Source: an uncultured Clostridia bacterium (GTDB taxonomy: Bacteria; Bacillota; Clostridia; Oscillospirales; Oscillospiraceae). Taken from it: 56,261 nt of DNA. A program made the position numbers and the translations under genes. Every line of letters starts with the position of its first letter. Within the stretch, counting starts at the first letter, position 1. The DNA lies in NCBI GenBank assembly GCA_947367115.1, contig CANBCW010000004.1, positions 1 through 56,261 of the forward strand. The letters run 5' to 3'. The notes below the pieces were generated by a model. It saw only the letters and a program-made list of their open reading frames with translations, made no database searches and was not told where the DNA came from. Positions 8,297 to 17,587 of the stretch are shown here, one piece after another.

Positions 8297-10381
8297 ATGA
8301 GTCCGATCTTGAATGTTCCAGAAATTTTTGGCAGCGATGTATTTAACGAGGCTACCATGAAGCAGCGCCTGTCCCCTGAGATCTACGGCGCATGGAAGCA
8401 ATGCATCCAGACCGGCTCTTCCCTCCCCCTCGACGTGGCCAATGAGATCGCCGAGGCTATGAAGCTCTGGGCCACTGAAAAGGGCGCCACCCACTATACA
8501 CACTGGTTCCAGCCTATGACCGGAATCACCGCCGAAAAGCATGACTCCTTCATCTCCCCCGCCGGGGATGGCAGGGTCATTATGGAGTTCTCCGGCAAAG
8601 AGTTGGTTCGCGGTGAATCGGATGCCAGTTCTTTCCCTTCCGGCGGCCTGCGCGCTACGTTTGAAGCCCGCGGTTACACCGCATGGGATCCAACTGCTTT
8701 CGCGTTTGTGAAAGATAACAGCCTGTACATCCCTACCTGTTTCTTCTCCTACACTGGTGAGGCGCTGGACAAAAAGACCCCCTTGCTGCGTTCCATGGAT
8801 GAAGTGTCCAGGGAGGCCATTCGAATCCTGCGCCTGTTTGGCGATACCGAGACCAAGCGCGTCACCGCATCTGTGGGTGCGGAACAGGAATACTTCCTGC
8901 TGCCCCGCGACCTGTATGCCCAGCGGGAAGATCTCCGGCTCACCGGACGGACTCTCTTCGGTGCCCCTGCGCCCAAGGGCGAAGAGCTGGAGGATCACTA
9001 CTTCGGCACCATCCGCACCCGAGTCTCTACATTTATGAAGGATCTTGACGAACAGCTCTGGCGGCTGGGTATCCTGTCCAAGACCAAACACAACGAGGTG
9101 GCTCCCTGCCAGCATGAAATGGCTCCCATTTATTCCAGCGCCAACAGTGCCTGCGATTCCAACCAGTTGATCATGGAGATCATGAAAAAATGTGCCGCCA
9201 AGCACAACTTGGTCTGCCTGCTCCATGAAAAGCCCTTTGCCTGTGTCAGCGGCTCCGGCAAGCATAACAACTGGTCCCTGGCCACCGACACCGGCAAAAA
9301 CCTGTTCAGTCCCGGAAAGACTCCCCGGCAGAACGCTCAATTTTTGGTGTTTTTGGCTGCCTTTGTCAAAGGCGTGGATGAATATCAGGAATTCCTTCGC
9401 TGCACGGTCGCATCCGCGGGAAATGACCGCCGTCTGGGTGCCAACGAAGCCCCTCCCGTCATCATTTCCATCTATCTGGGCGATGAACTGCACGCTGTTG
9501 TGGAATCCATCATCAACGGTACGAACTACACCGATCCCGAAAAAAGTGTCATGCGCCTGGGCGTGGATGTCATGCCCTCGATTCCGAAGGATACCACCGA
9601 CCGGAACCGAACCAGCCCCCTGGCTTTCACCGGCAACAAGTTTGAGTTCCGTATGCTGGGCTCCTCCCAGTCCATTGCCGGCCCTAACATTGCCCTGAAC
9701 ACCATCATGGCAGAGGAACTGAGTAAATTTGCAGATGTTCTGGAAAAGGCCGAGGATTTCGATGCCACCCTGCAGAAGCTGGTGTGTGACACCTTCACCG
9801 CCCACCAGCGCATCCTCTTCAACGGCAACGGCTATTCCGAGGAATGGCGTGAAGAAGCGGCACGCCGCGGCCTGAGTGATCTGCGCACCACCGTGGAGGC
9901 TATGCCCCGGTATGTATCTGACAAAAATGTGGAGCTGGTGACCAAGCACGGTATTTTCACCGAGGCTGAATTCCGGGCGCGAAACGAAATCCATCTGGAT
10001 GCTTACCGGAAGATCATCAATATCGAAGCAAAAACCACAGTCGATATCGCCACACGGCAAATCCTGCCCGCTGTCAGCCGCTACTGCGCGGATCTGGCAT
10101 CCAACCTCTACCGCAAGAAATCCGTGGGCTGCACGGTCAAGGCGGAGGAAACGCTGATCAGCCGCCTAAACAGCCACACAGAAGCGCTGTTTGAACAGTG
10201 TGAAAAGCTGAGTGCAGATCTGAAAGCGGCACCCGCGGGCAGCATTGAAGCTGCCAGCTATTTCAGCAGTGTAATCGTGCCGGATATGGACGCGGTCAGA
10301 GCGGAAGCAGATACCTTGGAGCTGCTGACCGATAAGAGCTACTGGCCCTTCCCTACATACTCCGATTTGCTTTTCTATTAA
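8297..10381 (+). CDS. glnN: Glutamine synthetase type III
   Basis: 694 residues, the length typical of GSIII and well above the ~450 of GSI. It makes glutamine from glutamate, ammonia and ATP in the cytoplasm. Family landmarks are EIYGAWKQCIQTG near the N-terminus, THYTHWFQPMTG and EKHDSF around residues 65-85, the glutamate-rich motif GAEQEYFLLPRDL near 200, EVAPCQHEMAPIY near 270 and NDRRLGANEAPP near 380. The GSIII C-terminal helical extension is present. AAAGGA lies ahead of the ATG. It is monocistronic with its own promoter and terminator and is divergent from an aminotransferase, fitting ammonia assimilation. Confidence 0.96.
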   Translation: MSPILNVPEIFGSDVFNEATMKQRLSPEIYGAWKQCIQTGSSLPLDVANEIAEAMKLWATEKGATHYTHWFQPMTGITAEKHDSFISPAGDGRVIMEFSGKELVRGESDASSFPSGGLRATFEARGYTAWDPTAFAFVKDNSLYIPTCFFSYTGEALDKKTPLLRSMDEVSREAIRILRLFGDTETKRVTASVGAEQEYFLLPRDLYAQREDLRLTGRTLFGAPAPKGEELEDHYFGTIRTRVSTFMKDLDEQLWRLGILSKTKHNEVAPCQHEMAPIYSSANSACDSNQLIMEIMKKCAAKHNLVCLLHEKPFACVSGSGKHNNWSLATDTGKNLFSPGKTPRQNAQFLVFLAAFVKGVDEYQEFLRCTVASAGNDRRLGANEAPPVIISIYLGDELHAVVESIINGTNYTDPEKSVMRLGVDVMPSIPKDTTDRNRTSPLAFTGNKFEFRMLGSSQSIAGPNIALNTIMAEELSKFADVLEKAEDFDATLQKLVCDTFTAHQRILFNGNGYSEEWREEAARRGLSDLRTTVEAMPRYVSDKNVELVTKHGIFTEAEFRARNEIHLDAYRKIINIEAKTTVDIATRQILPAVSRYCADLASNLYRKKSVGCTVKAEETLISRLNSHTEALFEQCEKLSADLKAAPAGSIEAASYFSSVIVPDMDAVRAEADTLELLTDKSYWPFPTYSDLLFY

Positions 10382-10391
10382 AATATTGTTT

Positions 10392-10420
10392 ACGCCCCGC
10401 ACAAAAATGTGCGGGGCGTT
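10392..10420 (+). terminator. Terminator of glnN
   Basis: Perfect 11-bp GC-rich stem (10392-10402 / 10409-10419) with loop AAAAAT, ten bases after the glnN stop. No long T-tract follows. Confidence 0.7.
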
Positions 10421-10453
10421 AGTGTTCCAATAAGCGTGGCCTACAGCCGTTTT

Positions 10454-10480
10454 TGTAGGGCACGCATTGTATGCGTGCCT
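10454..10480. repeat. Short palindromic intergenic repeat
   Basis: TGTAGGGCACGCAT, then TGT, then ATGCGTGCC: a 9-bp perfect hairpin (10459-10467 / 10471-10479) preceded by TGTAG. It has the form of the dispersed 'TGTAGGG + palindrome' units seen between genes in many Oscillospiraceae. It lies between two convergent terminators. Confidence 0.5.
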
Positions 10481-10494
10481 AACAATATGTACAT

Positions 10495-10524
10495 AAAAAA
10501 CAGGAGCGGGCAAGCCCGCTCCTG
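10495..10524 (-). terminator. Terminator of the 918-residue surface protein
   Basis: Perfect 11-bp stem CAGGAGCGGGC/GCCCGCTCCTG with a 2-base loop. On the minus strand it is followed by TTTTTTAT, a strong intrinsic terminator. Confidence 0.85.
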
Positions 10525-10548
10525 CATTTTATAGGGAAATAGGAGGAA

Positions 10549-13305
10549 TTAGAACTCCTTCTTCTTGCTGATGACGATAGCGCCAGCAGTAGCAGCCATC
10601 ATCGCAACAACCAGACCAGCGACGGAGTAGTCGCCAGTGCCGGGGGTCTCTTCGCCGGAATCGTCCTCGCCGGGGTTCTCATCGACGATCTCTTCGCCCA
10701 GATAGACACAGGAGGCCAGCCAAGCGGAGTCAGCATTCTCGGTGCCGTCGATGTTCTCGAAGGGAGACAGGTTGGGCATGTACCAGCCCTGGTAGGAGCC
10801 GAAGCCCTTCAGGAAGGCCACCAGATCATCAGTCAGGGGGTACAGGCCGTTGTCATAGGCAGACATATAGACAGTGCTAGCATAGTCACGCATAGCGCCC
10901 AGGAAGTCATACTTGGTGCCATCGTACTCACCGCGCATGACCAGAGCACCATAGTCAGAGTAATACGCACCAGTCAGATCGAAGCTCTCGCTCATCAGAT
11001 CAACATAGATCATGGGGCCTTCGACGCTGCCCAGATGGTAGAAGCCGTTCTCGTCCTTAACAACGGTCTGGGGCTTGGTGATGTCAATATTGTTGACCTG
11101 CACATCAGTGGTATCCACCAGATTGTCATCGGAGGGGATGTGAACATTCTCGTAGTCAACGTACACGATCTGCTCCTGCTCCTCGCCGTCGGCAGTCTTC
11201 GTAACGGTCAGAACGGTGTCCTCAGAGCCGACAACACCGATCAGCTTAGACTGACCAACAGCGGTGCACTCCCAAACGACCACATTGGTCTTGCTGTCAC
11301 CATTGACATCAAAGGGATAGGTGGTGGTGTTCCAGTCGCCGATCAGAACGCCCTCGGGAGCGGTGAAGGTGTAGGTGCCGATCTCAGTGGGCTCGAACTC
11401 GAACAGGGTGTTCTCAGCGTTCTCTTCCATGGTCAGATCGTTCTCACCGATAGCCAGATCGGTGCCGGAAACGATGTACTCTTCCTTGGGGATTTCAACT
11501 TCGATATCATCAGGAGTGAAGGTAATGTCGGCAGAAATAGTGCCGTCAACGTTGCCAGCCTCAGCAGAGCTGTAGGCATAGATGCGGATTTCGTAGGTAC
11601 CGACCTGAGTCATCTCGAACTCCTTGTCGGCACCAGTGTTAAACTTGGTCTTGTACAGGGACTCAATACCGTCGGGGGTGATGATCTTATAACGCCAGCC
11701 GGGATTGCACTCGCCGATCACGATGTGCAGGATACCAGCAGACTCGGTCTCGAAGATGTAGGTCCAGGGCTTCTTGTCGGTGGAAGCAGCACCGGAAACG
11801 CTGATGGTGCCATCGCCGTAAACGACATTGCTGTCTTCCTCTTCGCCGCCGACATCATCGCCGCCCTCATCAGGAACAGCGTCGAAGGTCAGATCAAGGG
11901 TGATCTGAGAGGCGGTGCCCATAGCGCTCATAACGCCGATGGAAACGACATCGCCAACAGCCACTTCAACAGTTGTACTGGGAGAATAAACAGTCTCGCC
12001 GTTGATGACCAGCATGTACATCATGCCGAACTGCATGCCGGGGTTGGCCTCATTCCAAGCCATACCGTCATGGGCAGACAGAGCGGTGGCAGTGATGGTC
12101 AGGGTGCCAGCCTGGGTAGCAGTAAAGTTAGAAACAACAGCAGCAGTGTTGTCAGTGCCGATGACATAATCATTGGAGCCAACAACCAGAGTCTCGGGGG
12201 CAATGGTCTCGATGATCTCGGGCTGCTCCTCACCGCCGGACTCACCGGCAGCACCAGCAGTGATCTTATAGGTCAGAGTACCGGCAGAAGCAAAAGCCAG
12301 GGTGGGGCCATAGTAGGTATAAACGTTCACACCGATCTCATAATCGTTACCAGCAACAACATCGAAAGAAACGGTTTCGGGAGTGCTGTTCTTGAACTCC
12401 TCGACCAACTCTTCCGTGGTGATATTAAAGACACTGACGCAATAGCCGGGATCGCAAGCGCTGATCTCAACAGTAACAGTGCCATCTTCGGTGGCGGTGT
12501 AGTAATTCAGCTCGCCCCAGAAGGAAGTCTCGGAATAATTCAGAGAACCCTCAGCAATAACAGAGCCAGCAGTCTCGCCGCCCTCGTCTTCAGAAGGAAC
12601 AGAAACGGTAGCGGTGATTTTGGCGCCGTTGCCCTTGCTGTCCATGCCGGACAGATCCAGGGTCAGAGTGACGGTGGAGCCATTCTCAGCAACGACGACC
12701 TTGGCATTGGTGCCGCTGTTATAGACAGCGTCGCAGACAACACCGGAAGCGGTCTCGCCGCCGTAGCCCCAGTTGTCGGTCCACTGACCGTTGGCAGCGA
12801 ACTTATACTCGTAGGTGCCAGCCTCAACATCGGTGTAGGTGATAGAGTAGACACCGTTGTTCTCGGTCATCTTGTTGGAGGCATAGGTGGGATCCCACTG
12901 GGCATCGTTCAGGAAGCCGTTGCGGCCGTCACCGACAGCGGTGACATAGTTGATCTCCATCTTGGCCTCACCGACACCGGTGCCGGAGACGCCGATCTCC
13001 TTGGTGGTGGCGTTGAAGGTGATGGTAACATTACAGGCGGAAGTAACGGCGAACTTATAGTTCTGACCGTTGTCGCCCCAGTTCTCCTTGTTCCAATCAC
13101 CCTGAGTAATCTTAAACTCATGGGTACCTGCTTCCAGAGCGAAGGTAGCGGAGTAAACACCGTCAACCAGCTCCATCTGAGTACCGGAAACGTTCCAGCC
13201 GTTCATGGTACCTGCTACATAATATGTAGCATCAGCCGCGAAGACACCGGCAGCCAGGCTAAGAATCATAGCCAGCGTCAGCACAACGCTAATAAGCTTC
13301 TTCAT
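10549..13305 (-). CDS. Large secreted surface protein with glycan-binding-like modules
   Basis: 918 residues with a Sec signal peptide (MKKLISVVLTLAMILSLAAG..AFA-like, cleavage near residue 23). Two modules at about 25-110 and 115-220 (AGTMNGWNVSG, GTHEFKITQGDW; GTYEYKFAANGQWTDNWGY) resemble the X25/CBM48-like beta-sandwiches of pullulanases and other starch-active proteins. Several beta-rich repeats follow, two of them visibly paralogous (near 245-360 and 490-600). The C-terminal ~150 residues are shared with the next lipoprotein (see findings). The tail TPGTGD, then a hydrophobic helix and KKKEF looks like a variant sortase or membrane-anchor signal. AGGAGG precedes the ATG. No catalytic domain is recognised, so binding or an S-layer-like role is only inferred. 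Confidence 0.75.
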   Translation of the reverse strand: MKKLISVVLTLAMILSLAAGVFAADATYYVAGTMNGWNVSGTQMELVDGVYSATFALEAGTHEFKITQGDWNKENWGDNGQNYKFAVTSACNVTITFNATTKEIGVSGTGVGEAKMEINYVTAVGDGRNGFLNDAQWDPTYASNKMTENNGVYSITYTDVEAGTYEYKFAANGQWTDNWGYGGETASGVVCDAVYNSGTNAKVVVAENGSTVTLTLDLSGMDSKGNGAKITATVSVPSEDEGGETAGSVIAEGSLNYSETSFWGELNYYTATEDGTVTVEISACDPGYCVSVFNITTEELVEEFKNSTPETVSFDVVAGNDYEIGVNVYTYYGPTLAFASAGTLTYKITAGAAGESGGEEQPEIIETIAPETLVVGSNDYVIGTDNTAAVVSNFTATQAGTLTITATALSAHDGMAWNEANPGMQFGMMYMLVINGETVYSPSTTVEVAVGDVVSIGVMSAMGTASQITLDLTFDAVPDEGGDDVGGEEEDSNVVYGDGTISVSGAASTDKKPWTYIFETESAGILHIVIGECNPGWRYKIITPDGIESLYKTKFNTGADKEFEMTQVGTYEIRIYAYSSAEAGNVDGTISADITFTPDDIEVEIPKEEYIVSGTDLAIGENDLTMEENAENTLFEFEPTEIGTYTFTAPEGVLIGDWNTTTYPFDVNGDSKTNVVVWECTAVGQSKLIGVVGSEDTVLTVTKTADGEEQEQIVYVDYENVHIPSDDNLVDTTDVQVNNIDITKPQTVVKDENGFYHLGSVEGPMIYVDLMSESFDLTGAYYSDYGALVMRGEYDGTKYDFLGAMRDYASTVYMSAYDNGLYPLTDDLVAFLKGFGSYQGWYMPNLSPFENIDGTENADSAWLASCVYLGEEIVDENPGEDDSGEETPGTGDYSVAGLVVAMMAATAGAIVISKKKEF

Positions 13306-13401
13306 ATTTTTTCCTCCTATAAAAATTTTTTAAGACATCTTTCGATGCCAAAACCCGTGATGTATGAAGATCATCGGGGGGTTTCCGTTTTTAGCGATTC
13401 C

Positions 13402-13441
13402 TGTGCGCTTGCGGCGGACATGTTTCCGCAAATAACGCACA
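13402..13441 (-). promoter_or_regulatory. Stem-loop in the long 5' leader of the surface-protein gene
   Basis: TGTGCG pairs with CGCACA and TTGCGG with CCGCAA, giving a two-part stem about 100 bases upstream of the start codon. A second small hairpin with a GAAA loop lies near 13330-13350. The leader is about 155 bases. It matches no riboswitch class I know. Confidence 0.4.
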
Positions 13442-13469
13442 GCCTTAATAGATCGCTTATATGCAATCA

Positions 13470-13498
13470 ATTGTACCACTTCATGCGCTTAAACGCAA
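13470..13498 (-). promoter_or_regulatory. Promoter of the surface-protein gene
   Basis: TTGCGT (13493-13498), 17-base spacer, TACAAT (13470-13475) on the minus strand. Confidence 0.6.
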
Positions 13499-13559
13499 GG
13501 GGTTTTTTATAAAAAATTCACAACTTTTACAAAATGATACTTTCTCAGAAAGACAAAAG

Positions 13560-13589
13560 TACGCTCCCGCGCAGATACGAGGGAGCGTA
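13560..13589 (-). terminator. Terminator after the lipoprotein gene
   Basis: TACGCTCCC/GGGAGCGTA 9-bp stem with a 12-base loop, followed by CTTTTGTC on the minus strand. It separates the lipoprotein from the 918-residue gene, which has its own promoter. Confidence 0.65.
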
Positions 13590-13602
13590 TTAGGAAACTG
13601 AT

Positions 13603-15687
13603 TTATTTCAGAGAAGCCGTCACATCGATGGTAGCCGCCAGATATTGGTTCTTCTCGTTGGGCAGAGCGCCAATGATGACCACAACACTGTCTCCGGCCT
13701 CGACCTCAATGGTAACGGAGGTCTCACCCTCGCCCAGTACGACCTGGTGGGGAATCAGATCCGAACCGGTAACCGTCACGGTGATGCCAGCCTGCACGTT
13801 GCCGCTCTTGCTGGTGACCTTATCCAGCGTCAGAGTCAGGGTGCCGGACTTGGTGGCCGTCCAGGAATAGTACACGCCCTGCTCGTTATTCTTCTCCGCG
13901 TTGACGGTGAAGGAACTCAGCTTCATCTTGTAGGGATTGCCCTGAGAGCCGACAGGGTGAGAAAGCTTTACATCAAAAGTGGTCTCTGCAGTCCCCTTGT
14001 TGCCAATAATGAGCTCAACAGGAGAATTGGTATACTGCGACTTGATGCCGGGAACCGTCACAACGCCGTTCACAGCCTCGTAGGTCTTTTTATTATAGAT
14101 AACATAGGCATCCTTATTGTCAATCGTCAGAATGACCGTGGAGACCATTTTGTACAGATTGAAATAAGTTTCGTGGTTCGGCTGAATGGTTGCCTCAAAG
14201 TGAGTGGAGTTGTCACCAAGGCCAGTATCCGCAGGAACAGGAATAATGGGCTCATCCTTGTTGTCTACGATCGGGTCGGGCTTGGTGGTCGTACTGCCGC
14301 CGGGGTTCGTAGTCGTCGAACCGCCGGGATTGGTGGAGGTACCGGGATCTGTGGTATTACCAGGATCGGTGCTGTCACCGGGGTTGGTGGTGCTGCCCTG
14401 GGCATGGCACAGCAGGAACATCCAGGTGATTTCCTCATTGGCGTTGGGCTCACCACTGAACAGGTAGTTCATCGTGCCCTGCTCGGCCCAGCCCATATGG
14501 TCGATCCCCATTTTCAGGATGTAGTACAGATCCTCGGTCAGAGGATAGACACCGGTGGTCTTATCACGGGCCGTGATGAACTCGCGGGTAACGGCGGTAT
14601 AATCTTCCTTAAAGAAGTCATCCTTACCGTTGTTGTAAACATAGCGGAAGGGAGACGTGCCGCTCTCGATCTGAACGCCGTCCGCATCGTAGATATTCTC
14701 ACCGACCATGGTCAGCAGAGAGATGCCGTAAACTGCTTCCTGCAGGTTCGCGTAGACCGCAGGGCCGTCGGCAGTACCCAGATGGTAGCAGTGATCCTCC
14801 TCATTGAGCACCAGGACATAGGTGTCGGTGGAAGCGGTGATGTCGAAAGCTGTCAGCTCCGTGCCTTCGGGCAGGGTGAAATCTTTGATCTCCTGCTTGG
14901 GCTGGTAGACAGAGTAAGGCTCATCCGCAATGTTCCAGGCAGGATCGCCGGCGCGCTTAATGTTCAGGATGATCCCCTCAGTACCCTCCCCGGCATCGAT
15001 ACCGATAACATAAACGCTGGTGCCGGTACTGCCGGAGCCAATCATGCTGGCAGATACAGACAGGGTCAGGACATTATCCTTTACCTCGCCAACATTATTG
15101 GACTGAACGAAGTGGGGCGCGCCATAGTAGCCGATGGTGGCAGCGCCGCCGACAGCGGAGATCTCATAGGTACCGCCCTCGGTGGGTGTGAACAGAACAT
15201 AAGTACGTTCCTGGGCATCCAGGGGCAGATAGACACTGCCGACACCAGCATTATAAACATCATAGGCCATGCTCTCACCGGTGACAGGAGAGGTGGCGGT
15301 GACACTGCCGGTGCTCTCACCGACCATGTAGGCCATGGTGACAGTCAGCTCAGTCTGGTCAGCGGTCAGCTTGGCCGCGGCGGTGTCATAATAGCACTCG
15401 CTGTCGCCGGTGGAATCGATCTGAACCGTGTAGTCGCCCTTAGTCAGAGTCTTCTCCACGACACCGTTGGCATCGACAGGAGCCATAGCGACAGATTGAC
15501 CGTTTTGCAGGAACTTGACAATGACTTTCTCCGTGTAGGGAGTACCCAGTCCGTCAACAACCGTGACCTTATAAACGGCTTCATTGGAGTCGGCGGGCTT
15601 TTCCTCGCTGCAGGCGCTCAACATCACGACGGAGCACAGCATAAGGATGCACAGCAGCAAGGCGGAAATACGCTTCGTGGCTTTCAT
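13603..15687 (-). CDS. Large lipoprotein sharing modules with the neighbouring surface protein
   Basis: About 694 residues. It begins MKATKRISALLL and has the lipobox LSAC, so it should be a diacylglyceryl-anchored lipoprotein. The N-terminal ~100 residues look like a beta-sandwich (TKGDYTVQID..), followed by a module with FTPTEGGTYEIS. A region with HCYHLGTADGPAVYANL, TGVYPLTEDLYYILKMG and GW matches the C-terminal part of the 918-residue protein. A Pro/Gly/Ser/Thr linker follows, then a final ~190-residue beta-rich domain. The start is ATG 15687 with AGGAGG. It begins 35 bases after the stop of the Na/Pi cotransporter gene, so co-transcription is likely. Function unknown. Confidence 0.75.
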   Translation of the reverse strand: MKATKRISALLLCILMLCSVVMLSACSEEKPADSNEAVYKVTVVDGLGTPYTEKVIVKFLQNGQSVAMAPVDANGVVEKTLTKGDYTVQIDSTGDSECYYDTAAAKLTADQTELTVTMAYMVGESTGSVTATSPVTGESMAYDVYNAGVGSVYLPLDAQERTYVLFTPTEGGTYEISAVGGAATIGYYGAPHFVQSNNVGEVKDNVLTLSVSASMIGSGSTGTSVYVIGIDAGEGTEGIILNIKRAGDPAWNIADEPYSVYQPKQEIKDFTLPEGTELTAFDITASTDTYVLVLNEEDHCYHLGTADGPAVYANLQEAVYGISLLTMVGENIYDADGVQIESGTSPFRYVYNNGKDDFFKEDYTAVTREFITARDKTTGVYPLTEDLYYILKMGIDHMGWAEQGTMNYLFSGEPNANEEITWMFLLCHAQGSTTNPGDSTDPGNTTDPGTSTNPGGSTTTNPGGSTTTKPDPIVDNKDEPIIPVPADTGLGDNSTHFEATIQPNHETYFNLYKMVSTVILTIDNKDAYVIYNKKTYEAVNGVVTVPGIKSQYTNSPVELIIGNKGTAETTFDVKLSHPVGSQGNPYKMKLSSFTVNAEKNNEQGVYYSWTATKSGTLTLTLDKVTSKSGNVQAGITVTVTGSDLIPHQVVLGEGETSVTIEVEAGDSVVVIIGALPNEKNQYLAATIDVTASLK
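14275..14397 (-). repeat. Coding low-complexity repeat (Asp/Asn-Pro-Gly linker)
   Basis: Degenerate in-frame units such as STDPGNTTDPG and NPGGSTTT encode a flexible linker inside the lipoprotein, between the shared region and its C-terminal domain. Repeats of this kind can change length by slippage. Confidence 0.7.
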
Positions 15688-15722
15688 AACTTTCCTCCTA
15701 TTTTTATAGCCAGTGAAGAAGA

Positions 15723-17537
15723 TCATACGATCTCCTTCAAGGGCTTGATATACTGGTCGCGGCGGCGTTTCTTCTCGGCGTTGTAGGCCGCATCGTTGCC
15801 GGCGTGGATCTCACGCAAATAGTCATAGTGGTTTTGCAGGATCGCTTCATTATCGCGCGCCATCATCATAACAGCAATGGAGGAACACTGGTCAGAAGCG
15901 CGCTCCAGATACGTCAACGCCTCCATGAATACCAATCCGGTTCCGACGGAGCATGTTCCATTCTTCAAACGCTTGGTATGGCGGTCGCGCAAAATCATGA
16001 CCATATCATCGATAACCTCCTCCAGAGGCTCGATGGCCTTGGCAGCATGGTTATCGTTATTTGCAAAGGCAGCGACGGTAATATCCAGGATCTCATTGAC
16101 AGCGCTGCAGATGATATCCAGTTCCTTGCGCGCCATTTCAGAGAAGGCAGTGTCCTCAGCAGCCAAACGCTGACCAAGTTCAACCATATTGGTGGCATAG
16201 TCACCAATCCGCTCGAAATTGGGCACGGTCTGCATGAGCATATCCAACTGACGATCCTCCAAGTCGCTTTCGATGACCTTGCTCAAGCCGATCAGGAAGC
16301 GGTCAGACTTATCAGCAAACTGATCCAGACAATCCTCATCCGCGTCAATTTCCGCATTAAGGGACTCGTCGTAATTGACCAGCTGCTTGCATCCCTTGGC
16401 AAAGTTCGCCTTTGCGATAGCGCCCATTGCAGCCACAGACTTCGTGGCCTCCGCCACAGCCATGGTGGGAGAGATATACAGCTTCTCATCCAGCGTATGC
16501 AGCTCAGGATGACGCTGGGGCTTCTCCTTTTCATCCTTCACAATCAGTGTAGACAGCTTAACCAGCCAGCCGGCGAAGGGAACCAGAACGATGGCGGTAA
16601 TCAAATTAAACAGGGTCTGGAAATTAGCGATAACACCGCTGTCGGCCGTCATCTGCCAGAAGCTTTCACCCCAAACATTGTTCGCCTGCAGAATGCTCAC
16701 GACGATCATGAACAGGATAGTGCCAATGATGTTGAACACAATATGCACCACACCGGTACGTTTGGCATCCTTGGAGGAACCGATGGAACAAACCATCGCA
16801 GTGGTCACGCAAGTACCAATGTTGATGCCCATGATAATGGGATAGGCCATAGCGAAGGTGATTACAGTACCGCCCGCGGCAGCCGTAGTCTGCGCCACTG
16901 CCTGAAGCATACCAACAGTTGCGGAAGAGCTCTGAACGATAACCGTCAGCACCAATCCGAAGATAATGCCAATAATCGGATTGCTCAGGAAGCCGAGAAC
17001 CGATTCAAACACACTGGTTCCGATCAGAGGCTCCACGCCGCTGGTCATCAGGTTCAGACCGATAAACAGAACGCCAAAGCCAATACAGATATCCCCGATG
17101 GGTTTAGCCATTTTCTTCTTGATGAACATCAGCAGAATAATGCCGATCACCAGCGCGATGGGTGCGAGGGTATCGGTATCGAACAGCCAAAGCACCCAGT
17201 TGTCCCCGGCATTGATGGAGCCAAGGCGAATGATCTGCGCCGTAATGGTGGTACCAATGTTCGCGCCCATAACAATAGAAACGGCCTGCTTCAAATTCAG
17301 TACGCCCGCACCGATCAATGCCACAGTTAACACAATGGTAGCGGTAGAGCTTTGAATCACGGCAGTAACCAACGCACCTGTCAGCACGCCCAGAACCACA
17401 TTGCCGGTCACTTTTTCCAGCACGCGCTTCAGCGCAGCACCTGAACTGTTCTTCAGGCCGTCACCCATGACCTCAATACCGTAGAGGAACATGGCCAGAC
17501 CGCCAAGTAGTTGGATTATGGCACTTACGATCTCCAT
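15723..17537 (-). CDS. Na/Pi cotransporter with PhoU-like C-terminal domain
   Basis: 604 residues of the NptA / PNaS bacterial family. The membrane half (about 1-330) holds the two inverted-repeat signatures, one around QSSTATIVLTVALIG near residue 62 and the other QSSSATVGMLQA near 205, which form the sodium and phosphate site. The C-terminal half (about 350-580) is a PhoU-like helical domain with ERIGDYATNMVELG, a likely regulatory or metal-binding part. It should import inorganic phosphate with sodium. AGGAG precedes the ATG. It is the first gene of a probable operon with the large lipoprotein. A palindrome lies between its promoter and start. Confidence 0.93.
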   Translation of the reverse strand: MEIVSAIIQLLGGLAMFLYGIEVMGDGLKNSSGAALKRVLEKVTGNVVLGVLTGALVTAVIQSSTATIVLTVALIGAGVLNLKQAVSIVMGANIGTTITAQIIRLGSINAGDNWVLWLFDTDTLAPIALVIGIILLMFIKKKMAKPIGDICIGFGVLFIGLNLMTSGVEPLIGTSVFESVLGFLSNPIIGIIFGLVLTVIVQSSSATVGMLQAVAQTTAAAGGTVITFAMAYPIIMGINIGTCVTTAMVCSIGSSKDAKRTGVVHIVFNIIGTILFMIVVSILQANNVWGESFWQMTADSGVIANFQTLFNLITAIVLVPFAGWLVKLSTLIVKDEKEKPQRHPELHTLDEKLYISPTMAVAEATKSVAAMGAIAKANFAKGCKQLVNYDESLNAEIDADEDCLDQFADKSDRFLIGLSKVIESDLEDRQLDMLMQTVPNFERIGDYATNMVELGQRLAAEDTAFSEMARKELDIICSAVNEILDITVAAFANNDNHAAKAIEPLEEVIDDMVMILRDRHTKRLKNGTCSVGTGLVFMEALTYLERASDQCSSIAVMMMARDNEAILQNHYDYLREIHAGNDAAYNAEKKRRRDQYIKPLKEIV

Positions 17538-17567
17538 AAAGAAACTCCTATTTTCTTTTTTTCAATA

Positions 17568-17579
17568 CCCGATATCGGG
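17568..17579. promoter_or_regulatory. Palindromic operator candidate
   Basis: A perfect 12-base palindrome, CCCGATATCGGG, lies just downstream of the -10 box of the Na/Pi cotransporter, where a bound repressor could block transcription. The regulator is unknown. Confidence 0.4.
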
Positions 17580-17587
17580 CTACTATA

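Noticed and set aside
8219..10060. 613-codon minus-strand frame opposite glnN
   Set aside because: It mirrors the codon bias of glnN, resembles no family and has no ribosome-binding site. The glnN protein is unmistakable.
11035..13512. 825-codon plus-strand frame opposite the 918-residue surface protein
   Set aside because: A shadow caused by strongly biased codons; its translation is low-complexity Gly/Asn/Val sequence, while the minus frame has a signal peptide and AGGAGG.
13645..15786. 713-codon plus-strand frame opposite the lipoprotein
   Set aside because: Same reason: no family features, and it crosses the lipoprotein start region and the end of the cotransporter gene.
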